Below, piece after piece: positions 53,063 through 62,479 of a stretch of DNA of 64,000 nucleotides (its first letter is position 1; each line of letters begins with the position of its first letter). A program made the translations under genes and the position numbers. Source of the DNA: Microbulbifer aggregans. GTDB taxonomy: Bacteria; Pseudomonadota; Gammaproteobacteria; Pseudomonadales; Cellvibrionaceae. The notes beneath the pieces are model-generated. The model saw nothing but the letters and a program-made list of their open reading frames with translations. It searched no databases and was not told the DNA's origin. The stretch is from the NCBI RefSeq assembly GCF_020524005.1, contig NZ_JAIVKK010000003.1, positions 62,001 to 126,000 on the forward strand. The letters run 5' to 3'.

Positions 53063-54682
53063 TCAGCGCAGACCGAGGATTTCATCCAGTACCGTGGATG
53101 CGGTCTGGATCACTTTGGCGTTAGCTTGATAGAACTGCTGGTAACGAATCAGGTTCGCGGCTTCTTCGTCCAGGTTTACCCCGGATTCCGATTGCTGCAG
53201 TGCATAAAGTTGCTCACTCAAGCCCTGACGGGCATCGAGGTTTACCTGTGCAATGTTCGAGCTGCTGCCCACATCGCTGACCATGATCGCGTAAGCACCA
53301 TTAAACGTAGAGCTGCCGCCCACCAGGCTTTGCTGTTGTAGCTGCTGCAGGGCCAGGGCGTTTTCGTTGTCACCGCTGCTACCGCTAATACCGGCAGCAA
53401 TGGCATCGGTATCGCGAATAATATTCTCCATCGCACCGGCCGCACCCCGTACCGGCTGCAGTTGATAGCGATCACCATTGGCCAGCGCTGCGGGGTCATC
53501 CACCTGGAGCACCACGCCACCGAATGACAGTTCACCGTTGACGTCCAGGGTTGCGGTAAAACGTTCGCCACTATCGAGGCGGGTTACCTGAAATTCACCG
53601 CTGGCGGCATCGCTGACTTTCAATTCGTAGTCGCTCGCTACCAGTGCACTGAGGTCGCCAAAAGCTGCGCTCATTTCGGCCGTGCCACTGTTGTTGGCAT
53701 TGCTCAAGGTGCGCGGCTCCGCCAGGGTAAACATATCGCCACCGGCAACGCCATTGAGATCGAAACCTTGACCGTGCTGCGTGTTGACCGCACTGGAGAG
53801 GGATACCGCCAGTTGTCCGAGCTGGTTTTGCGTCTTATCCAGCGCTTCACTGCGAAAACTGAGCAGGCCGCCCAGCGAGCCACCACTGATGGCGCTTTGT
53901 TTTAATTCCAGCGTATTGCCGGCGGAATCGTGATAGCCCACTACAGTACGCGCAGGGTCAGCGGAGCTGGCAATGGCCTCCAGCTCAAAGCTGCGGCTGC
54001 CGGCAACAATCGGCTGGCCGTTGCCAATAGAAAGGTTGTAGGTACCGCTTTCCTGCACAGAGAGTTCCACGTCGACGCGGGTACTCAAGTCCGCTACCAG
54101 CTGGTCGCGCTGATTGAGCAGGCTGTTGGGCGCTTCACCGTGTTTCGCCTTGGCGAGGGCAATTTCCCGATTCAGGTTGGCAATCTGCGAGGCCGTATTA
54201 TTGATCTGGGTAACTTCCTCACCCACCTGCCGGTTGATGCCGTCCTGCATATCATTCAGGTATTCATCGAATGCGCGGAACTGGGCACTCAAGGTATCCG
54301 CGGCACCAATCACACCCTGGCGCGCGGCCGGGTCTGAAGGGGCACTCACCAGATCTTCAAAAGAGGCAAAGAAATCCTGCATCAGCGGTGCAAGGCCCGC
54401 ATTTTGATCTGCCAGCAGGTTATCGATCTGGGTGACCTGGGTAACGTAACTGCTGAGCGCGCTGGTTTCGCTGTTGGCACGATTCAATTGCCCGGCAACA
54501 AACGAATCAAACTGCCGCTGAATATCTTCCACCGTAACGCCGCCGGAACCATTGCGTTCAGACAGCAGGGTCAGCTCGCGGTTGTAACCCGGGGTGTAAA
54601 CATTACTGATGTTATTACTGGTGGTATTGAGGGCATTCTGCGCGGCGTTGAGGCCGCTGAGGCCAATTGAAAAAATACTCAT
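53063..54682 (-). CDS. flgK: Flagellar hook-associated protein FlgK (HAP1)
   Basis: The 539-residue hook-filament junction protein, exported without a signal peptide. The N-terminal FSIGLSGLNAAQNALNTTSN and the C-terminal EAANLIRYQQFYQANAKVIQ segments are diagnostic. A sigma-28 promoter lies 31 bp before the ATG, so flgKL can be made late even though the gene follows flgJ. Confidence 0.95.
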   Translation of the reverse strand: MSIFSIGLSGLNAAQNALNTTSNNISNVYTPGYNRELTLLSERNGSGGVTVEDIQRQFDSFVAGQLNRANSETSALSSYVTQVTQIDNLLADQNAGLAPLMQDFFASFEDLVSAPSDPAARQGVIGAADTLSAQFRAFDEYLNDMQDGINRQVGEEVTQINNTASQIANLNREIALAKAKHGEAPNSLLNQRDQLVADLSTRVDVELSVQESGTYNLSIGNGQPIVAGSRSFELEAIASSADPARTVVGYHDSAGNTLELKQSAISGGSLGGLLSFRSEALDKTQNQLGQLAVSLSSAVNTQHGQGFDLNGVAGGDMFTLAEPRTLSNANNSGTAEMSAAFGDLSALVASDYELKVSDAASGEFQVTRLDSGERFTATLDVNGELSFGGVVLQVDDPAALANGDRYQLQPVRGAAGAMENIIRDTDAIAAGISGSSGDNENALALQQLQQQSLVGGSSTFNGAYAIMVSDVGSSSNIAQVNLDARQGLSEQLYALQQSESGVNLDEEAANLIRYQQFYQANAKVIQTASTVLDEILGLR

Positions 54683-54712
54683 GCTTGTGATTCCGTGTCA
54701 CCGATATTCCGG

Positions 54713-54739
54713 TTATCGGCGCAGCGCACAGAGCCTTGA
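54713..54739 (-). promoter_or_regulatory. Sigma-28 promoter of flgKL
   Basis: On the minus strand TCAAGGCT (54739-54732), exactly 11 nt, GCCGATAA (54720-54713). The -10 box matches consensus perfectly; the -35 box has the A/T-rich AAG core with changes at the ends. It lies in the flgJ-flgK gap and partly close to the end of flgJ. Confidence 0.75.
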
Positions 54740-54756
54740 TACCGGAAGGAAAATTT

Positions 54757-55071
54757 TTACTCGGTTTTGCCCGTGCTGGCGCTCTGCGACAACTGGCTCA
54801 CCAGCTGCTCGGCCAGCCCCAAACCGCGGCCTGCAAGGTGAGTGGAAAGCTGCTGGTCGTACATGGACTCGTAAAAGCGGGTTGCGGAACTGTCTACCAG
54901 GCCCGAGCGCGGTACTGCATCGCGCATGCTCTTCATGACCTGATGGAGAAACAGTGCTTCGAACTGTTCCGCGGCCGCCTGCAACTGCTCACCTTGATCG
55001 CGGCCTTTCTTGAGACTGTTCAGGCCCTGTATATCCAGGGCAAAACTCGCACGGGTATCGACAGCGTCCAT
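54757..55071 (-). CDS. flgJ: Rod-binding protein FlgJ, N-terminal domain only
   Basis: A 104-residue protein matching the rod-binding half of FlgJ: QLQAAAEQFEALFLHQVMKS and MYDQQLSTHLAGRGLGLAEQ. The C-terminal peptidoglycan hydrolase domain of enteric FlgJ (about 150 residues) is absent, and no such gene follows. Another hydrolase must open the wall for the rod. Its ATG overlaps the flgI stop by one base. Confidence 0.92.
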   Translation of the reverse strand: MDAVDTRASFALDIQGLNSLKKGRDQGEQLQAAAEQFEALFLHQVMKSMRDAVPRSGLVDSSATRFYESMYDQQLSTHLAGRGLGLAEQLVSQLSQSASTGKTE

Positions 55072-56189
55072 CAGATAATCTCCAGTTCTGCGCGCAGCGC
55101 GCCAGCGGCTTTCAAGGCTTCAAGGATGGTCATCAGGTCGGCCGGTGTTGCCCCCAGTGCATTGAGCGCATCCACCACTTCCAGCAGATTTGCCCCCTCA
55201 ACAAACTTCAGTGTGCCGGCCTGCTGGCGCACGGTGATATCGCTATCGGGAACAACCACGGTTTCACCGTTACTGAACGGCGCCGGCTGGCTGACACCGA
55301 AGGCGGTGTCGATAACGACGGAGAGGTTGCCATGGGCCACGGCTGCGGCGCCCAGCGTCACCTGCCCGTTCAGGACCACCGCGCCGCTGCGGGCATTGAG
55401 CACAACGCGTGCCGGCGGTGCCTGGGGCGTGACATCGATGGATTGCACGCGGGCAATAAACCGTACGCGTTCGTTGTCTCTGACCGGGCTCTGCATCCGA
55501 ATCAGTCCCGCATCTATCGCACCGGCAACGCCGTTGCCAAAGGTGCGATTGATCGCGTCGACTACGCGCTCGGCTGTACCAAAATCTGCTTCGCGCAGCT
55601 GTAAATCGAGAAACCCACCGGCACCGAGGGCCACGGCTACTTCCCGTTCCACCAGTGCACCACCACTGATTCGGCCGCCGGCCTGCTGGTTGATCTGCAC
55701 ACTGGAACCACCGGATTCTGCGCCGGCACCTCCCACCAGCAAATTGCCCTGGGCCACCGCGTAAGTGCGACCATCCAGACCTTTAAGCGGTGTCATCAGC
55801 AGGGTGCCGCCACGCAGGCTGCGGGCGTTGCCGATCGACGAGACCACCACATCCAGCCGCTGCCCCGGGCGCGCAAACGCCGGCAGCTTTGCCGTTACCA
55901 TAACACCGGCAACGTTGCGCAGTTGCATATTGGTTCCGGCAGGGATGGTGATGCCCAGCTGGGAAAACATGTTCGTCAGACTCTGGGTGGTAAACGGAGT
56001 CTGCATGGTCTGGTCGCCACTGCCATCCAGGCCAACGACCAAACCGTAACCCACCAGCTGGTTGTCTCGCACACCGGCAAAGTCGGCCAGCTCGCGTATC
56101 GGGGTCGCCTTGGCGGTAACGCCGACAATGGCGCTGATGGCAATTACTGCAAAGGACAGCAACCACCGTATCGAGAGAAATTGTCCCAT
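55071..56189 (-). CDS. flgI: Flagellar P-ring protein FlgI
   Basis: FlgI forms the periplasmic P ring. The 372-residue protein has a signal peptide (SIRWLLSFAVIAISAIVGVT region, cleavage near AKA) and the conserved IRELADFAGVRDNQLVGYGL at the mature start, followed by GLVVGLDGSGDQT. It lies 29 bp after flgH. Confidence 0.96.
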   Translation of the reverse strand: MGQFLSIRWLLSFAVIAISAIVGVTAKATPIRELADFAGVRDNQLVGYGLVVGLDGSGDQTMQTPFTTQSLTNMFSQLGITIPAGTNMQLRNVAGVMVTAKLPAFARPGQRLDVVVSSIGNARSLRGGTLLMTPLKGLDGRTYAVAQGNLLVGGAGAESGGSSVQINQQAGGRISGGALVEREVAVALGAGGFLDLQLREADFGTAERVVDAINRTFGNGVAGAIDAGLIRMQSPVRDNERVRFIARVQSIDVTPQAPPARVVLNARSGAVVLNGQVTLGAAAVAHGNLSVVIDTAFGVSQPAPFSNGETVVVPDSDITVRQQAGTLKFVEGANLLEVVDALNALGATPADLMTILEALKAAGALRAELEII

Positions 56190-56218
56190 GGGGTTTCCGC
56201 GGTTCGAAAATTAAAAAA

Positions 56219-56896
56219 TCAATAGGGAGAGAGATTCAGCAGCAGGCGCTGTAGCCAGCCCATGGTCTGGGCTTCGTTAATATAGCCATCGCCCACATAT
56301 TCGATGCGCGCATCCGCGACCTGGGTCGACAGCACCGAGTTGTCACCGGCGATTTCCCGCGGATCGACAATGCCGGAGAAGCGGATAAATTCCGTGCCCT
56401 GATTGATGCGAATCTGCTTTTCACCGCGCACGCGCAGGTTGCGATTGGGCAAAACCTCCAACACGGTGACGGTTAACGTACCGGAAAAAGTATTGCGTGC
56501 TTTGGCTCCGCCACCGCCTTCAAAATTACTGCTGCCGGTGACATCCAGTCCGTAGTCTGCGAGCTTTTCGAGACCAATCGGCACCGTATCCGCGGTAAAG
56601 GTCGTGCCGCCTTCACGGTCGGCATTGACCTCGGCGCTTTTCGATGCGCTGACCTGCTCATTAAACACCACCGTCAGCAGATCACCGCTCATACGCGGCC
56701 GGTAATCTTCAAACAGAGGGCGGTAACCGGATTCAGGCTGAAAGATCGCACCATTGGCGCGCGGCGCCGGCGGCATGGGGATTTCCACCCACTCAGGATC
56801 CCCTGCCAGCGAACGCTGTGGCAATTGCGCACAGCCTCCGGCGAACAAGGAAACCGCAAGCAGTGCGAAAATAAACAGCCGCTTCATAATCATCAC
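56219..56896 (-). CDS. flgH: Flagellar L-ring lipoprotein FlgH
   Basis: FlgH forms the outer-membrane L ring. The 225-residue precursor has a lipoprotein signal ([16 protein letters not shown], lipid-modified Cys at about residue 22). The mature part has [19 protein letters not shown] and [20 protein letters not shown], both FlgH motifs. The start overlaps the flgG stop as ATGA; the ATG at 56887 is an alternative. Confidence 0.95.
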   Translation of the reverse strand: MMIMKRLFIFALLAVSLFAGGCAQLPQRSLAGDPEWVEIPMPPAPRANGAIFQPESGYRPLFEDYRPRMSGDLLTVVFNEQVSASKSAEVNADREGGTTFTADTVPIGLEKLADYGLDVTGSSNFEGGGGAKARNTFSGTLTVTVLEVLPNRNLRVRGEKQIRINQGTEFIRFSGIVDPREIAGDNSVLSTQVADARIEYVGDGYINEAQTMGWLQRLLLNLSPY

Positions 56897-57675
56897 AGCT
56901 GCGCCAGGCGCGACAGCATTTCGTCCGATGTCTGCACCGCTTTGCTGTTAATCTCGTAGGCACGCTGGGTCTGGATCATGCTGACCATTTCCTCCACTAC
57001 ATTGACGTTGGAGGTTTCCACATAGGATTGATACAGACTACCGGCACCATTCATGCCCGGGATGCTTTCACTGCGCATACCGGAGCCACTGGTTTCGAGG
57101 TACAGATTTTCGCCGATGGCCTGCAGGCCGGCGGGATTAACAAAAGTAGAAACCGTCAGCTGCCCTACTTCTACGCTCTGCGTATTGCCCGGCTCGGTAA
57201 TCGATACCAGGCCGTCTTTGCCAACGGTTACCGAAAGCGCGTTATCCGGAATAATCACTGCCGGCTCCAGCGGGTAACCACTCGCGGTTACCATCTGCCC
57301 GTTCTGGTCCAGCTGGAAACTGCCGTCGCGGGTAAAAGCGGTGCTGCCATCGGGCATACGCACCTGGAAAAAGCCTTTGCCGTTAATTGCCAGGTCACGG
57401 GAATTACCGGTATTTTCCAAACCGCCCTGGGAGTGCAGGCGCTCGGTAGCCACCGGGCGCACACCGCTGCCCACCTGCATTCCTGAAGGCAGGGTGTTCT
57501 GGATATCGTTACGCGCACCGGGCTGGCGCATGTTCTGGTACAGCAGGTCTTCAAACACTGCACGGGATTTTTTAAACCCGTTGGTGCTCACGTTCGCCAG
57601 GTTGTTGGCGATCACGTCCATTTTTACCTGCTGGGATTCCAGGCCGGTTTTTGCGGTCCACAGGGATTTAATCAT
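56893..57675 (-). CDS. flgG: Flagellar distal rod protein FlgG
   Basis: A 260-residue rod protein. The N-terminal [20 protein letters not shown] with [19 protein letters not shown] and the C-terminal [20 protein letters not shown] are the FlgG signature. It lies 24 bp after flgF. Confidence 0.96.
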   Translation of the reverse strand: MIKSLWTAKTGLESQQVKMDVIANNLANVSTNGFKKSRAVFEDLLYQNMRQPGARNDIQNTLPSGMQVGSGVRPVATERLHSQGGLENTGNSRDLAINGKGFFQVRMPDGSTAFTRDGSFQLDQNGQMVTASGYPLEPAVIIPDNALSVTVGKDGLVSITEPGNTQSVEVGQLTVSTFVNPAGLQAIGENLYLETSGSGMRSESIPGMNGAGSLYQSYVETSNVNVVEEMVSMIQTQRAYEINSKAVQTSDEMLSRLAQL

Positions 57676-57699
57676 GATGCTTTCTCAAATTGGCTCTTA

Positions 57700-58455
57700 T
57701 TAATCCAGTGACAGCAGGCTGTCTGCTTTGCGGCCGTTTTCATCGGCGCTTTCAATCACTTTGAACTGCATGTCATAGCGGCGCGCGTTGTCGATCATCG
57801 CCACCATGGATTCCACCGGATTGACGTTACTGCCTTCCAGGGACCCACTGACCAGACGTGCCTGTTCATCCTGCGCCAATGGTGCCGCCGCGCCAGTGGC
57901 GCCATCGAAACTGCGAAACAATCCGTCGGTACCGCGCAGGAGTTCAGCGTCGCCACCGTTCACCAGCTTAAGGCGAGCAACCTGCACCAGCGCTTCGGGA
58001 TCTTCCCCGGCACCGATGGCACTGATGGTGCCGTCGGTGCCCATGGACAGACTGGCCCCCAGAGGTACCACCACCGGACCGTTCTCACCCATTACCGGGC
58101 GGCCGCCGCTGCTGAGCATGCCGGTGGCGTCCACCTGCAGGTCACCGCGACGGGTATAGGCCTCACTGCCGTCGGCAGCCTGTACTGCGAGCCAGGCATC
58201 GCCCTGCAGTGCAACGTCGAGGTCACGTCCGGTAGCATTGATGGGCCCGGCACTGAAATCGGCGCCCGGGGTAGAAGCCACCACTGAGGTGCGGGTGTCC
58301 AGTTGCCCGTCGCCCTGCACCGGCACTGCGCGCAGCGCGTAGAGCTGCGCGCGAAAGCCAGAGGTCGTGGCGTTGGCGAGGTTGTTACTCACCACCGACT
58401 GCTGCTCCATGCTCTGGCGCGCACCGCTCATGGCGGTATACAGAATGCGATCCAT
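57700..58455 (-). CDS. flgF: Flagellar proximal rod protein FlgF
   Basis: A 251-residue rod protein of the FlgF type. It begins MDRILYTAMSGARQSMEQQS and has SNNLANATTSGFRAQLYALR; the C-terminus has LEGSNVNPVESMVAMIDNAR. It lies 49 bp after flgE. Confidence 0.94.
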   Translation of the reverse strand: MDRILYTAMSGARQSMEQQSVVSNNLANATTSGFRAQLYALRAVPVQGDGQLDTRTSVVASTPGADFSAGPINATGRDLDVALQGDAWLAVQAADGSEAYTRRGDLQVDATGMLSSGGRPVMGENGPVVVPLGASLSMGTDGTISAIGAGEDPEALVQVARLKLVNGGDAELLRGTDGLFRSFDGATGAAAPLAQDEQARLVSGSLEGSNVNPVESMVAMIDNARRYDMQFKVIESADENGRKADSLLSLD

Positions 58456-58504
58456 AGTGTTCTTCCGCTCTTACTCGTTAGTGGCTGACTGTCAGTATCC
58501 GCGC

Positions 58505-59695
58505 TTAGCGCAGGTTCACTGCAGCCTGCAGAACTTCGTCCTGCACTTTGATGGTCTGGGTATTGGCCTGGTAATTGCGCTGGGCGACGATCAGATCCAC
58601 CAGCTCGCGGGTGAGGTCCACGTTGGAGGTTTCCACCGCACCGGATTCCAGGGTGCCGAACTGGCCCACGCCGGCGAGACCGAGCAGCGGCTGGCCGGAT
58701 GCACCGGTTTCCACCCACACGTTGTCACCGTTCGGGGACAGGCCTTCCGGATTGCGGAAATTAGCCAGCGCAATCACACCCAGCACCTGGCTTTTTTCGT
58801 TGGCGTAATTACCAATCAGAGTGCCGTCTTCATCAAAGGTGATTCCAACCAAAGCACCGGCGGCATTGCCGTTCTGATCCAGAGAGTTGAGAGCGAAGTC
58901 GTTACCGAACTGGGTGGTACCGTCAAAGCGCACATCGAAGCTCAGTACATCCGCGCCGCCACCCGGCGTGAAGCTGTACATGGGAAAGGTGCTGGACGGC
59001 TCGTTCAGGCTGCCGTTGTTGTCGAACACCAGTTCACCCACGTTGGCGGTATCCGCATTGCCGTCCACCGCTACACGCACTTCCCACACGTTGTCTGCGG
59101 TCTTGGTGAAGTAGGTGGTCATGGTGTGCTGGATACCGAGGGAGTCGTATACGGTACCGGTGTTCGCGTAGGAGTAGCTGTCGCTGTCAGTGGTGTCGAA
59201 CGGGAACAGTGTGCGATCGATTGCGTCCACTGTGGCATCCATATTCATGGACGCTTCCACACCACTGGTGGCCGTGGCATTCATTGCGCCGGCCGGCACA
59301 CGCAGGTCTGTAGGCTGGCCACCGGTACCTACGCCGGCAGGGAAGCCGGTCAGGCGCGCGCCCTGGGCGTTTTGCAGGTAACCGTCAGCGGTCAGTGTCA
59401 GCTGACCGTTGCGGGAATAAACCACTTCCCCGGCCTGGGTGAAGCGGAAAAATCCGTTGCCATTTATACCCAGGTCGAGGCTGCGTCCGGTCGCTTCCAG
59501 GGTGCCGTTGGAGAAATCCTGCAACACTGCAGCCACACGGGTACCCTGGCCAGCCAGTGCGCCGGTGTAGATGTCCGCAAACTGCACGCTGGAACCTTTG
59601 TAGCCCACGGTCTGGGAGTTGGCGATATTGTTGCCCACCACATCGAGATTGGTGGCGGCGGCGTTGAGACCGCTTAGTGCCTGTGAAAAACCCAT
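58505..59695 (-). CDS. flgE: Flagellar hook protein FlgE
   Basis: The 396-residue hook subunit. The N-terminal GFSQALSGLNAAATNLDVVG and the C-terminal ETSNVDLTRELVDLIVAQRN are diagnostic, and the centre is Asp/Asn/Gly-rich. A long open frame on the opposite strand (58367-59677) is a shadow of its codon bias. It lies 39 bp after flgD. Confidence 0.95.
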   Translation of the reverse strand: MGFSQALSGLNAAATNLDVVGNNIANSQTVGYKGSSVQFADIYTGALAGQGTRVAAVLQDFSNGTLEATGRSLDLGINGNGFFRFTQAGEVVYSRNGQLTLTADGYLQNAQGARLTGFPAGVGTGGQPTDLRVPAGAMNATATSGVEASMNMDATVDAIDRTLFPFDTTDSDSYSYANTGTVYDSLGIQHTMTTYFTKTADNVWEVRVAVDGNADTANVGELVFDNNGSLNEPSSTFPMYSFTPGGGADVLSFDVRFDGTTQFGNDFALNSLDQNGNAAGALVGITFDEDGTLIGNYANEKSQVLGVIALANFRNPEGLSPNGDNVWVETGASGQPLLGLAGVGQFGTLESGAVETSNVDLTRELVDLIVAQRNYQANTQTIKVQDEVLQAAVNLR

Positions 59696-59734
59696 AATCT
59701 TGTCCTGAAGGTGTAATTAAAATAAATCCGGGAA

Positions 59735-60409
59735 TCAGAGAATCTGGCGAATATCGTCGAGGTCCACGGGGTCGCTAATACCACCGAGGTCGAGCAGTGG
59801 TGCCCCATTTGCGTCGAGACTGACACCGCTGACCAGCGCGTAATTCAGGGTGGTGGCTACAATCGAGTCACCGTCAGCCGTTGCGCTGACGGATACGCTG
59901 TAGGAGCCCTCTGCAACAACGGTGCCGTCATTGGTTGTGCCATCCCAGGTAAAGGACTCGACGCCGGCGTCCATGGAGAAGGGTTCGAAGGTCCGCACCA
60001 CTTCGCCTGCAGCATTGCGAATGGTGATGCGTACTTCGTCTGCCGCCTGTGGCAGCTCGACACCAAACGGTGTGGTGACTCCTTCTTCACCGACCAGTAC
60101 GCGCTCACCGTCTACCAATACCCCTTTGCCGATCATGTCGGCCGCCTGCAGGACCTGGCTGGTATCCAGCTGGCCATTGATACCGGCCAGCGTTTCATTG
60201 AGGCTTTCAATTCCGCTGACCGTATTGATCTGGGCCAGTTGCGATGTCATCTCCGCGTTTTCCATCGGATTCATCGGGTCCTGGTTTTGCAGCTGCGCCA
60301 CTAACAGGGTCATAAAGCTGTCTTGCAGATCGGCACTGTTACTGCTGGTCGAAGCCGTGGCGTTGAGCGCGGAAGTCACACCGCTGTCGATTACGTTAGT
60401 CACAGCCAT
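59735..60409 (-). CDS. flgD: Flagellar hook assembly scaffold FlgD
   Basis: The 224-residue hook cap. It has DSFMTLLVAQLQNQDPMNPM and ENAEMTSQLAQINTVSGIES, the FlgD signature, followed by FLGIG-like Ig and tudor-type domains with FTWDGTTNDGTVVAEGSYSV. Its ATG overlaps the flgC stop by one base. Confidence 0.95.
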   Translation of the reverse strand: MAVTNVIDSGVTSALNATASTSSNSADLQDSFMTLLVAQLQNQDPMNPMENAEMTSQLAQINTVSGIESLNETLAGINGQLDTSQVLQAADMIGKGVLVDGERVLVGEEGVTTPFGVELPQAADEVRITIRNAAGEVVRTFEPFSMDAGVESFTWDGTTNDGTVVAEGSYSVSVSATADGDSIVATTLNYALVSGVSLDANGAPLLDLGGISDPVDLDDIRQIL

Positions 60410-60816
60410 CAGCTTTCTCCCAGGGTGAGAGTTTTCATCATCAGCTGCTTACTGGTGTTCATCACTTCCACGTTGGCCTGGTAAGAACGCGAGGCGGCAA
60501 TCATGTCCACCATTTCATTCACTGGTTCCACATTCGGCATATTCACGTAGCCCGCCTCATCCGCCAGGGGATGCTCCGGGCGAAATTCCCGGCGCAACGG
60601 CGAAGCGTCTTCCACTACTCCACGAACGCGCACGCCCCCTATGTCATTACCGTTCTGTTCGCGCGCCTCAAACACCAGATGCTTTGCGCGATAGGCTTCA
60701 CCATCGGGTCCTGCGACGCTGTCGGCGTTGGCAAGGTTGCTCGCGGTGACGTTCATCCGCTGCCCCTGTGCCGCCATCGCGGAACCGGATATTTCAAAAA
60801 TCGAAAACATCGACAT
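60409..60816 (-). CDS. flgC: Flagellar proximal rod protein FlgC
   Basis: A 135-residue rod protein. It starts MSMFSIFEISGSAMAAQ and ends in the FlgC signature VNEMVDMIAASRSYQANVEV. The ATG at 60816 lies 5 bases after AGGAG, whereas the GTG at 60822 would almost touch that site, so the ATG is chosen. It is 16 bp after flgB. Confidence 0.94.
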   Translation of the reverse strand: MSMFSIFEISGSAMAAQGQRMNVTASNLANADSVAGPDGEAYRAKHLVFEAREQNGNDIGGVRVRGVVEDASPLRREFRPEHPLADEAGYVNMPNVEPVNEMVDMIAASRSYQANVEVMNTSKQLMMKTLTLGES

Positions 60817-60832
60817 CTGCACTCCTGATGAT

Positions 60833-61243
60833 TTATTCCGGCTGCATCGCCGATTTGAGGCCGCGAATGCGGCTGTTGAGAAGAGTCAGTGCGGTTTGAT
60901 AACGCACGGCGTTATCCGCAAAGCGGGTGCGTTCAACATCCATATTGACCGTATTGCCATCAAGACTTGGCTGGTCCGGTACTCGATAGAGCAGATCCGG
61001 GCGGGCGTTGATCCCGCTGCGTGCCGCAATGTGCTGCGACGAAGTGGTAGAGAGCGTCAAACCTTTTTCTGCAGCATTGCCGGCCGTGGCCTGAGCCAGT
61101 GCACGGGAGAATTCAAAATCCCGCGCCTTGAAATTGGGCGTATCCGCATTGGCAATATTGTTTGCCAATACTTCCTGGCGCTGGTTGCGCAGGGTAAGCG
61201 CTTGCCGATCAAAATTGAGGGCGGCGGCGAGTCGATCGATCAT
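60833..61243 (-). CDS. flgB: Flagellar proximal rod protein FlgB
   Basis: A 136-residue rod protein, the first gene of the flgBCDEFGHIJ operon. It has RNQRQEVLANNIANADTPNF and KARDFEFSRAL, the FlgB motif. It is divergent from flgA, with 167 bp between the two starts, where the class 2 promoters should lie. I cannot identify an FlhDC box. Confidence 0.95.
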   Translation of the reverse strand: MIDRLAAALNFDRQALTLRNQRQEVLANNIANADTPNFKARDFEFSRALAQATAGNAAEKGLTLSTTSSQHIAARSGINARPDLLYRVPDQPSLDGNTVNMDVERTRFADNAVRYQTALTLLNSRIRGLKSAMQPE

Positions 61244-61410
61244 GCCGTTTCTCCCGGTGTTATTTTTACGGAGTGCAGACTACCGATACCGACTCCATCA
61301 CAAATTCAAAAATAAGCGTCGGTTTTACCCCCATTTCCTCCCTTCACGAAAAAACCGGCTCCGTACAATGCCCTCACAATTCCGCAGAACGCCTCGCGGC
61401 CCGACAAAAA

Positions 61411-62094
61411 ATGCTTCGTCTTTTTCTCAGCACCACACTGCTGGCACTCACCGTCAGCGCCCACGCCGCGAATAACAGCCAGGCCGCAGCCAACGCCGCG
61501 CGACAGTTCCTGCAACAGCAAAGCCGCCACCTCGGCGAGCGGGTGGAAATCGACGTGCAAAGCACCGCACACTGGCCGCGCTGCGAGAACCCGCAGCCTT
61601 TTCTACCGCCCAACCGCCAGCTGCAATGGGGTCGAGTCACCCTCGGCATACGCTGCGGCGACAGCCCCCGCCCCCGCTACCTGCAGGCACAGGTACGCGT
61701 CTTTGGCCACTACTGGGTAACAAAGGAAAAGGTCGCGGTGGGCACCGAGATCACTTCGGCTCTGCTTCGCCGGGTGGAGGGTGAGATCAGCGCATTGCCG
61801 CGCGGGACATTACAGAGCAGGGCCGAGATCGTCGGCCAGGTTGCCAGCCGACCGCTACGCGCGGGCAGCACACTTCAGGAGCACCAATTGAAGTCCCGTC
61901 CTATGGTCAACCGCCGGCAGACCGTAGATCTGGTTGCCAGCGGGCGTGGATTTCGCATTGTGCGTGAGGGCCGCGCCCTGGACGAAGGCGGCTTTGGCGA
62001 CCAGGTGCGGGTGCGACTCCCTGACCGGCAGATCATTTACGGGCGCATCAGCGCACCAGGTGAAGTCAGCGTGACCGGGAATTCCGGTACTTGA
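61411..62094 (+). CDS. flgA: P-ring assembly chaperone FlgA
   Basis: FlgA is a periplasmic chaperone for the P ring. The ATG at 61411 starts a good signal peptide (MLRLFLSTTLLALTVSAHA) and 227 residues; an upstream in-frame ATG at 61273 would bury it. The C-terminal SAF-type domain has GTEITSALLRRVEGEISALP and GRGFRIVREGRALDEGGFGD, the usual FlgA pattern, with VRLPDRQIIYGRI following. Confidence 0.92.
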   Translation: MLRLFLSTTLLALTVSAHAANNSQAAANAARQFLQQQSRHLGERVEIDVQSTAHWPRCENPQPFLPPNRQLQWGRVTLGIRCGDSPRPRYLQAQVRVFGHYWVTKEKVAVGTEITSALLRRVEGEISALPRGTLQSRAEIVGQVASRPLRAGSTLQEHQLKSRPMVNRRQTVDLVASGRGFRIVREGRALDEGGFGDQVRVRLPDRQIIYGRISAPGEVSVTGNSGT

Positions 62095-62114
62095 GCCCGG
62101 AAAGGTTTAAAAAC

Positions 62115-62128
62115 GTGAACTGCATCAC
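62115..62128. promoter_or_regulatory. CRP-like palindrome upstream of flgM
   Basis: GTGA-actgca-TCAC, 11 bp before the -35 box of the sigma-28 promoter at 62139. Together they suggest a regulated flgM promoter. Confidence 0.4.
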
Positions 62129-62138
62129 GCGAATAAGT

Positions 62139-62165
62139 TAAAGTCCGCTCTTCAGGCGCCGATAG
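62139..62165 (+). promoter_or_regulatory. Sigma-28 promoter of flgMN
   Basis: TAAAGTCC, exactly 11 nt, GCCGATAG. It ends 29 bp before the TTG start of flgM, giving the usual FliA-FlgM feedback. Confidence 0.9.
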
Positions 62166-62194
62166 AGCGTAGGAAGAACAACGGAGACAGCAGC

Positions 62195-62479
62195 TTGAAA
62201 ATTCAGAACGTTACCCAGTTGGCACAAGCCAACCAGCTGCGTGAAAAGCCGGCCAACGGAAAGGCCGAGCAGGCAACACAAGCCAGCGCAGCGAGCTCAA
62301 CCCCGAATATCAGCCAATTGCACCAGACCGGCGCTGACACCAGCCAGGACATTGATACCCTGCGCGTGGAAGAGCTGCGCGAGGCGATTGCATCCGGCAA
62401 GTTTGAGATCCGCGCCGACCGTATTGCCGAAGGCCTGATCACAAGTTTGCAGGAAGATGCGCTGCCGGAAGAGCTATGA
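62195..62479 (+). CDS. flgM: Anti-sigma-28 factor FlgM
   Basis: A 94-residue anti-sigma factor that holds FliA until the hook is complete and is then exported. The C-terminal FliA-binding part is clear: VEELREAIASGKFEIRADRI followed by AEGLITSL. The N-terminal half is Ala/Gln-rich and probably disordered. The start is a TTG at 62195 after GGAG. Its stop overlaps flgN by 4 bp. Confidence 0.92.
   Translation: MKIQNVTQLAQANQLREKPANGKAEQATQASAASSTPNISQLHQTGADTSQDIDTLRVEELREAIASGKFEIRADRIAEGLITSLQEDALPEEL

Noticed and set aside
58367..59677. A 436-residue plus-strand open frame
   Set aside because: It is antisense to flgE and the start of flgF, both certain genes; the frame is open only because of their codon bias.
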